Positions 33,684 through 43,566 of a DNA stretch of 64,000 nt are shown here, in pieces (position 1 is the stretch's first letter; every line of letters begins with the position of its first letter). The stretch comes from Mucilaginibacter_A sp964236465. Its GTDB lineage: Bacteria > Bacteroidota > Bacteroidia > Sphingobacteriales > Sphingobacteriaceae. Location: assembly GCA_964236465.1 (NCBI GenBank), contig CAXSBZ010000003.1, forward strand, positions 62,001 through 126,000, written 5' to 3'. Under the pieces are notes generated by a model. That model saw only the letters and a program-made list of their open reading frames with translations, was not told the DNA's origin and did no database searches. The translations under genes and the position numbers were made by a program.

Positions 33684-35801
33684 TTGAAAACGGATTTAAA
33701 AGTTGCATTAGTAGGAAACCCCAACACCGGTAAATCCACACTTTTTAATGTGCTGACTGGTTTAAATCAAAAAGTCGGTAATTTTCCAGGAGTTACCGTT
33801 GATAAAAAAACAGGTTTCTGCACTTTGGCAGATGGCCGCCGTGCCGAAATTATTGATCTTCCCGGAACTTACAGCCTATATCCCAAAAGTAAAGACGAAT
33901 CCATTGTTTTTTCGGTTTTGGCTGATCGTGCCAATGCGTATAACCCTGATCTGGTCATCATCATCCTGGATGCTTCCAACTTAAAACGTAATTTGCTGCT
34001 TTACACGCAGGTGGCTGATTTGAAAGTGCCGGTTATCGTGGCTTTAAACATGATGGATATGGCCAAAAAATCAGGCTTGGAAATTAATGTTGATCTACTT
34101 TCAAAAAAATTAGGTGTTCCCGTTGTGCCGATTTCTGCCCGCAAAGCCGAAGGAATTGAGGTGCTAAAAGAAGCAATCGGTTTTGCAAACCCCGTAGCTT
34201 TGCAGGAAGATACGATTGATATTGCGCAATTGGCCCCAGCTTTAATCCACAGTATTCGGGAAGAAATTTCAGTTGATAACGACTATTATGCTTTGCAGTT
34301 AGCGCATCAGCATGAATATATGCAGTTTTTATCGCCCCGACAAAATGAGCGGATAGAAAGTTTGGAGCAGGAGCACAGCTTTCATTCCCAAAAATCGCAA
34401 GCTACAGAAACCATTGCCCGTTATAATTTTATCAACGATGTACTTTTTGATGTAGTTACGCGTCAGGAACATTTTGCTGCCGAGGAAAGTTACAGCAACA
34501 AGATAGACCGCTTTCTCACCCATAAAATTTTTGGTTTCGTTATCTTCTTCGCCATTTTGATGTTCATTTTTCAGGCGATTTTTACGTGGTCGGCTTACCC
34601 GATGATGCTGATTGAGAATTTGTTTACCTGGCTTTCTACCACACTTCATCAAATTTTACCAGCCGGCCCGCTTACCAGTTTATTGCTGGATGGCGTAGTT
34701 GCCGGTTTAAGCGGCGTGCTGGTTTTTATCCCGCAAATTGCTATTTTATTTGCTTTCATTTCGATTTTGGAAGATACCGGTTATATGTCGCGCGTAACCT
34801 TTATGATGGACCGGATTATGCGAAAAGTGGGTTTAAATGGCAAATCCGTCGTGCCGCTAATTGGCGGTTTTGCCTGTGCCGTGCCATCCATTATGAGTAC
34901 ACGCACTATTGAAAACTGGAAAGACCGCATGATCACCATTATGGTTACGCCGCTGATTACCTGTTCGGCGCGTTTGCCGGTTTATACGCTGCTGATAGCG
35001 CTGGTGGTTCCGAATAGAAATGTTTGGTGGCTTTTTAATCTGCAAGGTTTGGCCATGATGGCAATGTATCTGTTCAGCGTTGTTTCGGCAGTAATTGTGG
35101 CCTGGGTTTTTAAGCTGATTTTAAAAAGCCGGGAGCGTGGTTATTTCATTATGGAGCTACCCGTTTACCGGATGCCGCGCTGGAAAAACGTTGGCTTGAC
35201 GATGTACGAGCGGTCAAAAACGTTTGTGATCCAGGCCGGAAAAGTCATCATTGCTGTTTCTATTATTTTATGGGTGATGGCATCGTATGGGCCGGGGAAA
35301 CGGATGGAGCAGATCGACCAAAAATACAGTAATGCTTCTTTTACAGCACAAAAATCAGCAACGCAACTAAAGCATTTAAAAGCAACCGATCAGCTAGAAA
35401 ATTCTTACGCCGGTATTTTGGGCCATGCCATCGAGCCGGCCATCCGTCCGTTAGGTTTTGATTGGAAAATCGGTATCGCCTTGATTACTTCTGTTGCCGC
35501 ACGCGAAGTTTTTGTAGGGACGATGGCCACCATGTATAGTGTGGATGGCAACGCCGACAAGTTGGATTCTGTGTTGGACAAGATGAAACATGCCAAAAAT
35601 CCTGAAACCGGCCTGCCTGTATTTACCTTTGCCACAGCCATGTCGCTCATGATGTTTTACGCTTTTGCCATGCAATGCGCCAGTACAGTTGCCGTTGTTT
35701 ATCGTGAAACTAAAGAATGGAAATGGCCGGCCATCCAGTTTGCTTACATGACCGTTTTGGCTTATGCTGCAAGTTTCATCACTTTTCATTTATTAAAATA
35801 A
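33684..35801 (+). CDS. feoB: Ferrous iron transporter B
   Basis: 705 residues, TTG start. An N-terminal GTPase domain with G1 GNPNTGKS (11-18), G3 DLPG and G4-type LNMMD, followed by a membrane domain with two gate-like halves (VPLIGGFACAVPSIMSTRTIE segment). Imports Fe(II) across the inner membrane. Length is at the short end of the family. A minus-strand motif copy lies at 35332-35343 inside a variable periplasmic loop, and a partial one at 34165. Confidence 0.96.
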   Translation: MKTDLKVALVGNPNTGKSTLFNVLTGLNQKVGNFPGVTVDKKTGFCTLADGRRAEIIDLPGTYSLYPKSKDESIVFSVLADRANAYNPDLVIIILDASNLKRNLLLYTQVADLKVPVIVALNMMDMAKKSGLEINVDLLSKKLGVPVVPISARKAEGIEVLKEAIGFANPVALQEDTIDIAQLAPALIHSIREEISVDNDYYALQLAHQHEYMQFLSPRQNERIESLEQEHSFHSQKSQATETIARYNFINDVLFDVVTRQEHFAAEESYSNKIDRFLTHKIFGFVIFFAILMFIFQAIFTWSAYPMMLIENLFTWLSTTLHQILPAGPLTSLLLDGVVAGLSGVLVFIPQIAILFAFISILEDTGYMSRVTFMMDRIMRKVGLNGKSVVPLIGGFACAVPSIMSTRTIENWKDRMITIMVTPLITCSARLPVYTLLIALVVPNRNVWWLFNLQGLAMMAMYLFSVVSAVIVAWVFKLILKSRERGYFIMELPVYRMPRWKNVGLTMYERSKTFVIQAGKVIIAVSIILWVMASYGPGKRMEQIDQKYSNASFTAQKSATQLKHLKATDQLENSYAGILGHAIEPAIRPLGFDWKIGIALITSVAAREVFVGTMATMYSVDGNADKLDSVLDKMKHAKNPETGLPVFTFATAMSLMMFYAFAMQCASTVAVVYRETKEWKWPAIQFAYMTVLAYAASFITFHLLK

Positions 35802-35817
35802 TTCACGATTTTACGGC

Positions 35818-36432
35818 GTGGATAAAACCAAGATTTTAAAGCAATATATGCCCGAAGCAGCAGCACCGGTAATTGCCAAATGGATAGATTATTTTCAGTG
35901 CGAATTTAAAGTTTCCCGAAACCGCGGAACCAAATTTGGTGATTACCGTTCGCCTTTTGCCGGAAAAGGACATCGGATTTCTGTTAACTACGATCTCAAT
36001 ACTTATGCTTTTTTGGTAACTACGGTGCATGAGTTTGCTCATCTTTATACTTTTAACCAGCATCAGCATAAAGCCAAACCGCATGGCGCAGAATGGAAAA
36101 GCAATTTTAAGCGAATGATGAAGCCATTTTTTGATTTGGAGATTTTTCCTACGGATATTAAACACGTGATCCAAAATTATCTCGATAATCCCGCTGCTTC
36201 CAGTTGCTCTGATCTCACCTTATTTCGCGCCCTCAAAAAATATGATGTAAAAGAAGCATCGGTTGTTTTGGTCGAGAAAATACCGGCAAATGGTTTATTT
36301 AAGTGGAAAGACGGACGCATTTTCCGTCGGGAAGAATGCTTGCGGAAACGTTTTCGCTGTGTGGAAGTGAGTACAAACCGGGTTTATTTGTTTAATCCGG
36401 TTGCTGAAGTGGAGTTGGTTGCAAATAATTAA
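35818..36432 (+). CDS. SprT-like zinc metalloprotease-domain protein
   Basis: 204 residues, GTG start. The HExxH zinc motif is HEFAH (71-75) with a third ligand at H89 (HGAEW), as in SprT/Spartan-type domains. A C-terminal segment (about 160-195) may form a small beta domain, but the zinc-ribbon cysteines common in SprT are not evident. It follows feoB after 16 bases and may be read from the same transcript. A motif copy TAAAAGAAGCAT is at 36248-36259. Confidence 0.8.
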   Translation: MDKTKILKQYMPEAAAPVIAKWIDYFQCEFKVSRNRGTKFGDYRSPFAGKGHRISVNYDLNTYAFLVTTVHEFAHLYTFNQHQHKAKPHGAEWKSNFKRMMKPFFDLEIFPTDIKHVIQNYLDNPAASSCSDLTLFRALKKYDVKEASVVLVEKIPANGLFKWKDGRIFRREECLRKRFRCVEVSTNRVYLFNPVAEVELVANN

Positions 36433-36433
36433 C

Positions 36434-36979
36434 CTACATGTCTAGCATACTCAAATCAAACTTTGGCGGGATAATGTACCTCAGCTGTACCAAACCGCTG
36501 GAATATACTTGCTGATGGAGCAGCATCAAATCAAGCTTTTCTTTGCCTTGCTGAAAAAGAGGTTTTCCGCTGCCCAGAATTAACGGATGGACGGAGATCA
36601 AAAACTCATCCACCAATTTTTCTGCCATAAAAGAAGCAAACAGATCTGCACCGCCAAAAAGCCAAATATTTTTGCCTTCCTGTTCCCTAAAATCTTTTAC
36701 AAACGAAACAAAATCAGCCCGGCGGATCACTTTTACCCCAAAATGTTCTTCTTTTATAAGCGTATCCGAAAACACATAAACAGCATGATCTTCAAAAACC
36801 CCCAATCCGGATTGCGCAATCAGTTCGTAGCTTTTTCTGCCCATAAACAAAGCATCGGTATCTTCGGCAAAATCTGTCAGGCCGTAATCCTGATCATTCA
36901 AGCACCAGTCAATTTCACCATTTGGTCCTTCAATATAACCATCCAAACTGGTAGCAATGTTTAATGTAATTTTGCGCAT
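36434..36979 (-). CDS. Dihydrofolate reductase family (RibD C-terminal-like) protein
   Basis: 181 residues. The start ITLNIATSLDGYIEGPNGEIDWC and the NIWLFGGADLFASFM segment are those of the RibD C-terminal/DHFR-like reductase family (YwjB-type), NADPH-dependent enzymes of mostly unknown substrate. It is not the housekeeping FolA. It converges on the SprT-like gene with one base between stops and carries a near-motif copy at 36627. Confidence 0.85.
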   Translation of the reverse strand: MRKITLNIATSLDGYIEGPNGEIDWCLNDQDYGLTDFAEDTDALFMGRKSYELIAQSGLGVFEDHAVYVFSDTLIKEEHFGVKVIRRADFVSFVKDFREQEGKNIWLFGGADLFASFMAEKLVDEFLISVHPLILGSGKPLFQQGKEKLDLMLLHQQVYSSGLVQLRYIIPPKFDLSMLDM

Positions 36980-37084
36980 AGGTTTTTGTTGTTCATAGTT
37001 TTTAGATCATGGTTAATAGATAATAGCTAATAGTTGATAGAAGCTTCTATGATCCATCAGCAATAAACTATCAGCTATAAACCA
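36980..37084. repeat. imperfect AT-rich inverted repeat
   Basis: The 105-base gap between the reductase and lutB genes is made of short related words (TAATAG, TAGCTAATAG, TGATAG) and an imperfect inverted repeat: GGTTAATAGATAATAGC... on the left and ...CTATCAGCTATAAACC on the right around AAGCTTCT. A similar word run, TTCATAGATAATAG, occurs at 50953-50966. It is a different element from the 14-bp motif. Confidence 0.45.
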
Positions 37085-38467
37085 TTAACTCTCTCCGTTC
37101 TTCTCCTGCCACTGCTGGCTAAAAGATTTTTGGGCTACTTCCGGCATTTCCCGCAAATGTCCCCAACTGGTTTTGAAAAGGAATTTTAAGAAAAAGTTTT
37201 TGGTTTTGCCGCCGAAATAATCAGTCAGTTTCCGGCTCAGCATTCCTTTTTTCCACAAAGCCCAGCCCCATTTTTCTTTAATCGGGTTGAGGTTTTGCTT
37301 CACCGAATCGCGCCGGTTAAGCAGCAGCATTTTATGCAGGTCAATTTTCACCGGACAAACCTCAGAACATTTTCCGCACAAACTCGAAGCATAACTCAGA
37401 TGCTTAAACTCTTCCATGCCTTTGGTGTGCGGCGTAATGATCGAACCGATTGGACCGCTGTACGTAGTTTCGTAAGCGTGGCCGCCGATGTTTTTATAAA
37501 CCGGGCAAGCATTTAAGCAAGCACCGCAACGGATGCAGTACAAACTTTGCCGCTGGTCTTTTTGGGCGAGGAGATTTGTCCGGCCGTTATCCAGCAAAAT
37601 CACATACATTTCTTCCGGTCCGTCGGTCTCCGGAGCTTGCCGCGGTCCGCTTAAAATTGAATTATAAACCGTTAAGTTTTGTCCGGTTCCATGTGTAGAA
37701 AGCAGCGGCCAGAACAAATCCAGATCAGCGATAGAAGGAATCATCTTTTCAATCCCAACAATGGCAATATGAATTTTGGGGAAAGTGGTGCAAAGCCGTG
37801 CGTTTCCTTCATTTTCTGTGATGGCGATACTGCCTGAATCTGCAATTAAAAAGTTGGCACCGGTGATACCAACATCAGCATGAACATATTTGGCACGCAG
37901 CAGTTCGCGCGCTTTCATCGTCAGTTGTTCCGGCGTGGCATCTATCGGCGTGCCAAAACGTTCGTTAAAAAGTTTCGCAATATCTTCTTTAGATAAGTGC
38001 ATGGCCGGCGTAACAATATGATACGGTTTTTGGCCAAGCAGCTGCACAATATATTCGCCCAGATCGGTTTCCAAGCTTTCAATATTATTTTTGGTAAGGA
38101 ATTCGTTCAAATGAATTTCCTCCGTTACCATCGACTTGGCTTTGACTACTGTTTTTGCACCTGTTTTTTGGATGATGTTCAGGATTTCTTTTTGCGCTTC
38201 TTCTGCATCATTTGCCCAAATCACTTTGCCGCCGCGCCGTTGGAAATTGGCTTCAAACTCAGGCAAAAGCTTGTCTAAGTTTTCCATCACTTTCCACTTG
38301 ATTACATGCGCTTTTCGTTTTGCATTTTCCAAATTGGCCAAACGCGAAATGCCGCGGGCAACGGCAGCATCGTACTTTCCGATATTGTGGTTGATGATGC
38401 CGCGATGCTTCAGGTCAAAAGCTTTCGCTTCCGCATTCACAATAAAATCTTCGGCAGTTTTGGACAT
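37085..38467 (-). CDS. lutB: LutB-like iron-sulfur lactate-utilisation protein
   Basis: 460 residues. An LUD domain (about 70-310) is followed by two ferredoxin-type cysteine clusters, CIRCGACLNACP and CGKCSEVCP (near 320 and 370), and a basic tail. In Bacillus LutABC oxidises L-lactate to pyruvate with LutB as the Fe-S electron carrier. No lutA or lutC lies next to it, so partners must be elsewhere. Transcribed leftward; it is separated from the M28 peptidase gene by 91 bases holding a motif copy. Confidence 0.9.
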   Translation of the reverse strand: MSKTAEDFIVNAEAKAFDLKHRGIINHNIGKYDAAVARGISRLANLENAKRKAHVIKWKVMENLDKLLPEFEANFQRRGGKVIWANDAEEAQKEILNIIQKTGAKTVVKAKSMVTEEIHLNEFLTKNNIESLETDLGEYIVQLLGQKPYHIVTPAMHLSKEDIAKLFNERFGTPIDATPEQLTMKARELLRAKYVHADVGITGANFLIADSGSIAITENEGNARLCTTFPKIHIAIVGIEKMIPSIADLDLFWPLLSTHGTGQNLTVYNSILSGPRQAPETDGPEEMYVILLDNGRTNLLAQKDQRQSLYCIRCGACLNACPVYKNIGGHAYETTYSGPIGSIITPHTKGMEEFKHLSYASSLCGKCSEVCPVKIDLHKMLLLNRRDSVKQNLNPIKEKWGWALWKKGMLSRKLTDYFGGKTKNFFLKFLFKTSWGHLREMPEVAQKSFSQQWQEKNGES

Positions 38468-38539
38468 GCTGTAAAATTAAGGATTTAACTTTTAACGCAA
38501 AAACTGCACGCTTCGTTGTAATGATACTGATTTTAAGGT

Positions 38540-38553
38540 GATAAAAACAGCAT
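38540..38553 (+). repeat. dispersed motif copy between lutB and the M28 peptidase gene
   Basis: Exact GATAAAAACAGCAT with a GATTTTAAGG box, just beyond the stop of the peptidase gene. Confidence 0.85.
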
Positions 38554-38558
38554 GAGCA

Positions 38559-40163
38559 TTATTGGCTGTCCGTCATGTCATTTTTGGCATCCACAACCGG
38601 CCGTTTATCACGGTTAGCCAAATCCCAACCGGTATAAAAAACTAATTGCGCACGTTTGGCCAAAGCCGGAAAATTGATTTTGCTCACTTCATCTCCGGGC
38701 CGGTGATAATCTTCATGCACACCATTGAAATAAAAGATAATCGGCACTCCATGTTTTGCAAAATTGTAATGATCGGAACGGTAATAGAAGCGGTTCGGGT
38801 CTTTCGGATCATCATATTTATAATCCAATTTGAGCTTGGTATAAGTTTGATTAGCTTGCTCGCCAACTTCATGCAAAGTCGAACTTAACTTGCTTGAACC
38901 AATCACATAAACATAATCCGCAGAGTCCGGCTTACCTTTGTATTCTTCGCCCACACGGCCAATCATATCAATATTCAGATCGGTAATGGTTTTTTCTAAC
39001 GGGAAAACCGGATGATCGGTGTAATATTCTGATCCAAGCAAACCTTTTTCTTCGCCCACATTGCCCAGAAACAAAATGCTGCGGCGCGGGCCATGGCCGG
39101 CTTTTTTAGCTTCAGTAAAAGCACGGGCAATTTCCAGTACGCCAGTTGTTCCGGAGCCGTCATCATCTGCGCCGTTGTTTACCTTGTCTGTTCCGCTTTT
39201 GGTCAAACCTATGTGATCGTAATGGGCAGAAATCACCAGCAATTCATCTTTTAAATCCGTTCCGGGTAAATATCCGAGCACATCTACTGCTTTTACATCC
39301 TTATTTTGCTGGCTAACTGCAACCGAAAAATCAGCTTTAACAGCTTGCGTTTGCGGTGTTCCGTTTTGGTCGATAGCTGTTTTTAACGCTTCAAAAGTTT
39401 TGCCGCTATTTTTCAAAAAAACATCAGCAATTTTTGGTGAGATAGTGATGATTGCAGCGCGTTCGGCTTGTTCATTACCTGTTTTGATAATCAGGCGGCC
39501 AGCATTCAAATCGTAGTTCATTTGTGCCATCCGTTGTAGCAAAGCTTCCAGATCCGGGTTTACGGCCAAGATCAGTGCCGGTTTTTTGCTGAGTAAATAT
39601 TGTAAGCGTTTGTTCCGGTTGGTGCTCCAATCTGAAGCGGTGGCAGTTTTTGTTACTGCGGAAACACCGTTTTTCATCGGTTCACCTTTGTTGATAAACA
39701 GCACTACTTTGCCGGTAATATCCATGTTTTTCAGGTCATCATAGTTTTCGCTGCCGATACCGTAGCCGATAAATACTACTTCTTTTACCGCTATATTTTT
39801 GGTGGAAGCAGTTCCGCTGATATAAAAATCTTTTCCGGAAGCAAATTCTGTATTGTTTACTTTGAAATTATCCGCGTATAAACTCGTTTCAACCAAAGGG
39901 ACATTGAAAAAATAAGAACCGTTTACCGGTGCTTGCAAACCAAGTTTTTTAAACTCTCCGGCGATGTAATTGGCTGCTTTTTCTGCGCCTGGTTTGCCGG
40001 TTTCGCGTCCTTCAAAAGCATCCGAAGCCAGGATGCTTAAATGTTTCCGGGCATCTTCGGCAGTAATATAAGCAGCGTACTTTTGTTGGATCGGATCAGG
40101 TTTCTGTGCTTTTGCACAACTTAAAACAGCAAAAGGAAGCAGGTATAGTAAGGTCTTTTTCAT
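38559..40163 (-). CDS. M28 family metallopeptidase, exported
   Basis: 534 residues. The N-terminus ends in VLSC (C16), a probable lipobox, so the enzyme is likely a periplasmic or outer-membrane lipoprotein. A PA-like insert (about 80-260) precedes the peptidase core; zinc ligands are visible in SAHYDHIGL, NNGADDDGSGTTGVLEIA and GNVGEEKGLLGSEYYTDHP. The family contains aminopeptidases and glutamate carboxypeptidase-like enzymes. rpiB ends 13 bases upstream, so the two are co-transcribed, possibly with tatC. Confidence 0.9.
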   Translation of the reverse strand: MKKTLLYLLPFAVLSCAKAQKPDPIQQKYAAYITAEDARKHLSILASDAFEGRETGKPGAEKAANYIAGEFKKLGLQAPVNGSYFFNVPLVETSLYADNFKVNNTEFASGKDFYISGTASTKNIAVKEVVFIGYGIGSENYDDLKNMDITGKVVLFINKGEPMKNGVSAVTKTATASDWSTNRNKRLQYLLSKKPALILAVNPDLEALLQRMAQMNYDLNAGRLIIKTGNEQAERAAIITISPKIADVFLKNSGKTFEALKTAIDQNGTPQTQAVKADFSVAVSQQNKDVKAVDVLGYLPGTDLKDELLVISAHYDHIGLTKSGTDKVNNGADDDGSGTTGVLEIARAFTEAKKAGHGPRRSILFLGNVGEEKGLLGSEYYTDHPVFPLEKTITDLNIDMIGRVGEEYKGKPDSADYVYVIGSSKLSSTLHEVGEQANQTYTKLKLDYKYDDPKDPNRFYYRSDHYNFAKHGVPIIFYFNGVHEDYHRPGDEVSKINFPALAKRAQLVFYTGWDLANRDKRPVVDAKNDMTDSQ

Positions 40164-40176
40164 TTTAAATTAATAT

Positions 40177-40602
40177 TTAGCAGGAGATTTTGCTGACACG
40201 AGTGGCGTGCCGGCCGCCTTCAAAATCGGTATTTAGGAATGTTGTGGTGATTTCCTGTGCTTCTTTTATCGATATAAATCTGGCGGGCAGGCAAAGTATG
40301 TTAGCATTATTGTGTTTTCGGGCGAGGCTTGCCAGTTCGATATTCCAGCAAATGGCTGCGCGGATGCCCTGGTGTTTGTTGGCCGTGATGGCAATGCCGT
40401 TTCCGCTTCCACAAATCAATATGCCTAAATCAAATGCTGTATTTTCAACAGCAAAAGCAACGGAATGCGCAAAATCAGGATAATCAACCGAACCGGAAGA
40501 ATACGTACCAAAATCTTTTAACTCGCAATTACTCAAAAATAACCGCAACGCTCCCTTGTATTCAAACCCAGCATGATCTGCACCGATTGCTATTTTTAGC
40601 AT
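40177..40602 (-). CDS. rpiB: Ribose 5-phosphate isomerase B
   Basis: 141 residues from the ATG at 40602; a longer frame adds an 18-residue extension absent from the family. Interconverts ribose 5-phosphate and ribulose 5-phosphate. ADHAG (8-12), the base C64 in ILICGSGNGI and the ARKHNNANILCLPARF segment are diagnostic. It lies between tatC and the M28 peptidase gene. A motif copy (minus, GATAAAAGAAGCA) is at 40258-40270. Confidence 0.95.
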   Translation of the reverse strand: MLKIAIGADHAGFEYKGALRLFLSNCELKDFGTYSSGSVDYPDFAHSVAFAVENTAFDLGILICGSGNGIAITANKHQGIRAAICWNIELASLARKHNNANILCLPARFISIKEAQEITTTFLNTDFEGGRHATRVSKISC

Positions 40603-40656
40603 ATAAAAACTGTTGTTCAGGATAAAAGTAAATAAATGCAGACGAAGAAACAGCAA

Positions 40657-41526
40657 TTAAGCCATCAACTCAGCACTTTTTTTATTGCGTTTACGCTCAA
40701 CGGCCGCGGCTACAAAAATACTTGCTTCGTACAATAAAAATAGTGGGATACTTACAATTGTCATAGTCAGCATATCCGGAGTTGGTGTTACCACAGCCGC
40801 TATAATCAGTATAATTACGATGGCATAGCGGCGGGTTTCGCGCATAAACTTTGGAGTCATAATTCCGACGCTTGCCAATACATAAATCAATATTGGTAAT
40901 TCAAAAACTAACCCGGAGGCAATGGTTAAGGTAGCTACAGATGATATGTAGGAATCGATATCGAACAAATTTTGTATGCGTGAACTTACCGTATAAGTGG
41001 CTAAAAAGTGTAAAGACATGGGTGTGATTACATAATAACCAAATAATACGCCTACAAAAAACAATAAGCTGGTGTAAATTACAAAGCCACTTGCGGCCTT
41101 ACGCTCTTTTTCATGCAGAGCTGGCTTTATGAAACGCCAAACTTCCCATAATAAATAGGGTACGCCGAGTGTTAAACCGATCATTAACGAAGAGTTTATC
41201 TGTAGTGTAAACTGACCTGCCATTTCTGTATTAATCAGGCTAATGTGGAACTCGCTGAAGCAGAAATTGCGGCCTAAAGCGTTACCTACACTACACATGG
41301 TACGATAAGTCCAGAAATCAGGGTTACTCGGCCCCATAATTATATTAGCGAAGATCCAATCATAATAGGCAAAAACAAAACCGGTAATTACGATAATGGC
41401 GATGGCCGATCTAATTAGATGCATTCGCAAGGCATCCAAATGGTCAAAAAAAGACATTTCTGATTCCAGGGTTGTACCTTTGCCTTTTAATGCTTTAAAC
41501 AGTTTATTATCTTTAAGATCGCTCAT
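40657..41526 (-). CDS. tatC: Sec-independent protein translocase TatC
   Basis: 289 residues, six membrane helices. TatC recognises the twin-arginine signal and recruits TatA. SFFDHLDALRMHLIRSA (near 25-41) is the conserved cytoplasmic start, and FELPILIYVLASVGI and MRETRRYAIVIILIIAAVVTPTPD the later signature. The stretch of about 45 residues in the first periplasmic loop (with CSVGNALGRNFC) is longer than in proteobacteria, as usual for Bacteroidota. tatA copies are 23 kb away. Confidence 0.95.
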   Translation of the reverse strand: MSDLKDNKLFKALKGKGTTLESEMSFFDHLDALRMHLIRSAIAIIVITGFVFAYYDWIFANIIMGPSNPDFWTYRTMCSVGNALGRNFCFSEFHISLINTEMAGQFTLQINSSLMIGLTLGVPYLLWEVWRFIKPALHEKERKAASGFVIYTSLLFFVGVLFGYYVITPMSLHFLATYTVSSRIQNLFDIDSYISSVATLTIASGLVFELPILIYVLASVGIMTPKFMRETRRYAIVIILIIAAVVTPTPDMLTMTIVSIPLFLLYEASIFVAAAVERKRNKKSAELMA

Positions 41527-41600
41527 ATTGCAGTAGAAACAAAAATACCATTCCGATGGGATTTAGAATGGTATTTACGTTTAAATTTATAATCAGTTTT

Positions 41601-42944
41601 TTAGTCTTCGGTGTATTCAAAAGTTTCCATAAACTTTGTGGTAAAGTTGCCTGCCCTGAAATTGGGGTCTTGCAAAAGTTTAAGGTGAAAAGGGATCGTA
41701 GTTTTGATGCCTTCGATCACAAATTCACTTAAAGCACGCGACATGGTATTCAAGGCTTCTTCGCGGGTTTGCGCCACACAAATCAGCTTGGCAATCATCG
41801 AATCGTAATTTGGTGGGATAACGTAGCCGGAGTAAACATGCGTATCTACCCGAACACCATGGCCGCCCGGCGAATGAAAATTAGTGATTTTTCCGGGTGA
41901 AGGGCGGAAATTGTTCAGCGGGTCTTCTGCGTTAATGCGACATTCGATTGCGTGCATCGTTGGTTCATAATTTTTTCCGGAGATTGGGACGCCTGCTGCT
42001 ACTTTTATCTGCTCTTTTATCAGATCAAAGTTGATCACTTCTTCTGTAACCGGATGTTCTACCTGGATGCGGGTGTTCATCTCCATAAAATAAAAATCAC
42101 GGTTTTTATCCACCAAAAATTCTACCGTTCCGGCACCTTCATATTGTACAGCTTTGGCACCTTTTATGGCCGCTTCGCCCATTTTACGGCGCAATTTTTC
42201 GGTCATGAACGGCGAAGGAGATTCTTCAACTAATTTTTGATGACGGCGCTGGATCGAGCAATCGCGCTCGGATAGATGACAAACTTTGCCAAATTGATCT
42301 CCGATTACCTGTATTTCAATATGTCGCGGATCTTCAACATATTTTTCTAAGTAGATGCCATCATTTCCAAAAGCGGCACCGGCTTCGGCACGGGCAGAAT
42401 CCCAGGCAGCTTCAAAAGCAGCATCTTTCCAAACAATGCGCATTCCGCGGCCTCCGCCACCGGCAGTTGCTTTTAAAATGATGGGATAACCAATCTTGTT
42501 GGCCACTTGGATGCCTTGTTTTACATCCGTTAGCAAACCTTCTGAACCCGGAATAGTAGGCACACCAGCTTTTTTCATGGTATCTTTTGCGGAGGCTTTA
42601 TCGCCCATAGCATCAATCTGATCCGCAGTGGCACCAATAAATTTGATCCCGTATTCCGCACAAATAGCAGAAAACTTGGCATTTTCAGACAAAAAACCAT
42701 AGCCAGGATGGATGGCATCGGCATTGGTTAATTCGGCTGCGGAAATTATATTCGGGATGTTGAGGTAAGAATCTTTGCTGGGTGGCGGGCCGATGCAAAC
42801 CGCTTCATCCGCAAAACGAACGTGCAGGCTATCACGATCCGCAGTAGAATAAACGGCTACTGTTTTTATCCCCATTTCTTTGCAGGTGCGGATAATGCGT
42901 AATGCAATTTCACCACGGTTAGCAATCAATATTTTTTTGAACAT
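41601..42944 (-). CDS. accC: Acetyl-CoA carboxylase, biotin carboxylase subunit
   Basis: 447 residues. Carboxylates biotin on AccB with ATP and bicarbonate, the first half of malonyl-CoA synthesis. The ATP-grasp glycine loop (GGGGRGMR near 163-170), KYVEDPRHIEIQV and MEMNTRIQVEHPVTE are present. It is the last gene of the DUF177-rpmF-plsX-fabH-accB-accC run. A minus-strand near-motif copy (42857-42870) lies inside. Confidence 0.97.
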   Translation of the reverse strand: MFKKILIANRGEIALRIIRTCKEMGIKTVAVYSTADRDSLHVRFADEAVCIGPPPSKDSYLNIPNIISAAELTNADAIHPGYGFLSENAKFSAICAEYGIKFIGATADQIDAMGDKASAKDTMKKAGVPTIPGSEGLLTDVKQGIQVANKIGYPIILKATAGGGGRGMRIVWKDAAFEAAWDSARAEAGAAFGNDGIYLEKYVEDPRHIEIQVIGDQFGKVCHLSERDCSIQRRHQKLVEESPSPFMTEKLRRKMGEAAIKGAKAVQYEGAGTVEFLVDKNRDFYFMEMNTRIQVEHPVTEEVINFDLIKEQIKVAAGVPISGKNYEPTMHAIECRINAEDPLNNFRPSPGKITNFHSPGGHGVRVDTHVYSGYVIPPNYDSMIAKLICVAQTREEALNTMSRALSEFVIEGIKTTIPFHLKLLQDPNFRAGNFTTKFMETFEYTED

Positions 42945-42991
42945 TACTTAGATAAGCTTTTGACAATGAATGGCTAAGGCAAATTTATGCC

Positions 42992-43005
42992 GATAAAAAC
43001 AGTAT
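42992..43005 (+). repeat. dispersed motif copy between accB and accC
   Basis: Exact GATAAAAACAGTAT preceded by AAATTTATGCC. It lies six bases beyond the accB stop, within what should be a single mRNA, so here it cannot be a strong terminator. Confidence 0.85.
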
Positions 43006-43011
43006 GGTGTT

Positions 43012-43485
43012 TTAAGCCGGATCTACTAAAAACAAAGGCTGATCATATTCTACCGGAGATGCATTATCTACCAGCACTTTAACAATGCGGCCGGATACTT
43101 CAGATTCAATTTCGTTAAACAACTTCATTGCTTCGATAATGCAGAGCACATCTCCGCCTTTAATTTCATCGCCCACATTTACAAAAAGTGGTTTTTCCGG
43201 TGATGCCGAGCGATAAAAAGTACCAATCATCGGCGATTTTACAGTGATGTATTTGGAGGTATTATCTACCGGAGCGGTAGTAACAATTGGTGTGGTAACT
43301 GTAATAGACGGAACAACTGTAGTTTCTGCGGTTGCTGCGGGCAAAGTAGTGGTTACCGAAGCAGTTTGCGGCTGGTTTGTTTTGATGGTAATTTTGAAGT
43401 CCTGCTGTTCAATAGAAACCTCATTAACCCCTGATTTGGAAACGAATCGGATTAAATCCTGAATTTGCTTAATATCCATGTCCAT
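43012..43485 (-). CDS. accB: Acetyl-CoA carboxylase, biotin carboxyl carrier protein
   Basis: 157 residues. The biotinylated lysine is K121 in IIEAMKLFNEIES. An N-terminal helix (MDMDIKQIQDLIRFVSKSG), a Thr/Val/Ala-rich flexible linker (about 41-75) and the C-terminal biotinyl domain follow the normal order. Upstream of accC on the same strand. Confidence 0.97.
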   Translation of the reverse strand: MDMDIKQIQDLIRFVSKSGVNEVSIEQQDFKITIKTNQPQTASVTTTLPAATAETTVVPSITVTTPIVTTAPVDNTSKYITVKSPMIGTFYRSASPEKPLFVNVGDEIKGGDVLCIIEAMKLFNEIESEVSGRIVKVLVDNASPVEYDQPLFLVDPA

Positions 43486-43566
43486 ATTGTTGTTTCGTGT
43501 AATTGATTAGGATAATTTATATTTGGCAGGCTAATTTATCATTAAATAATAAAAAACGAGATAAAA

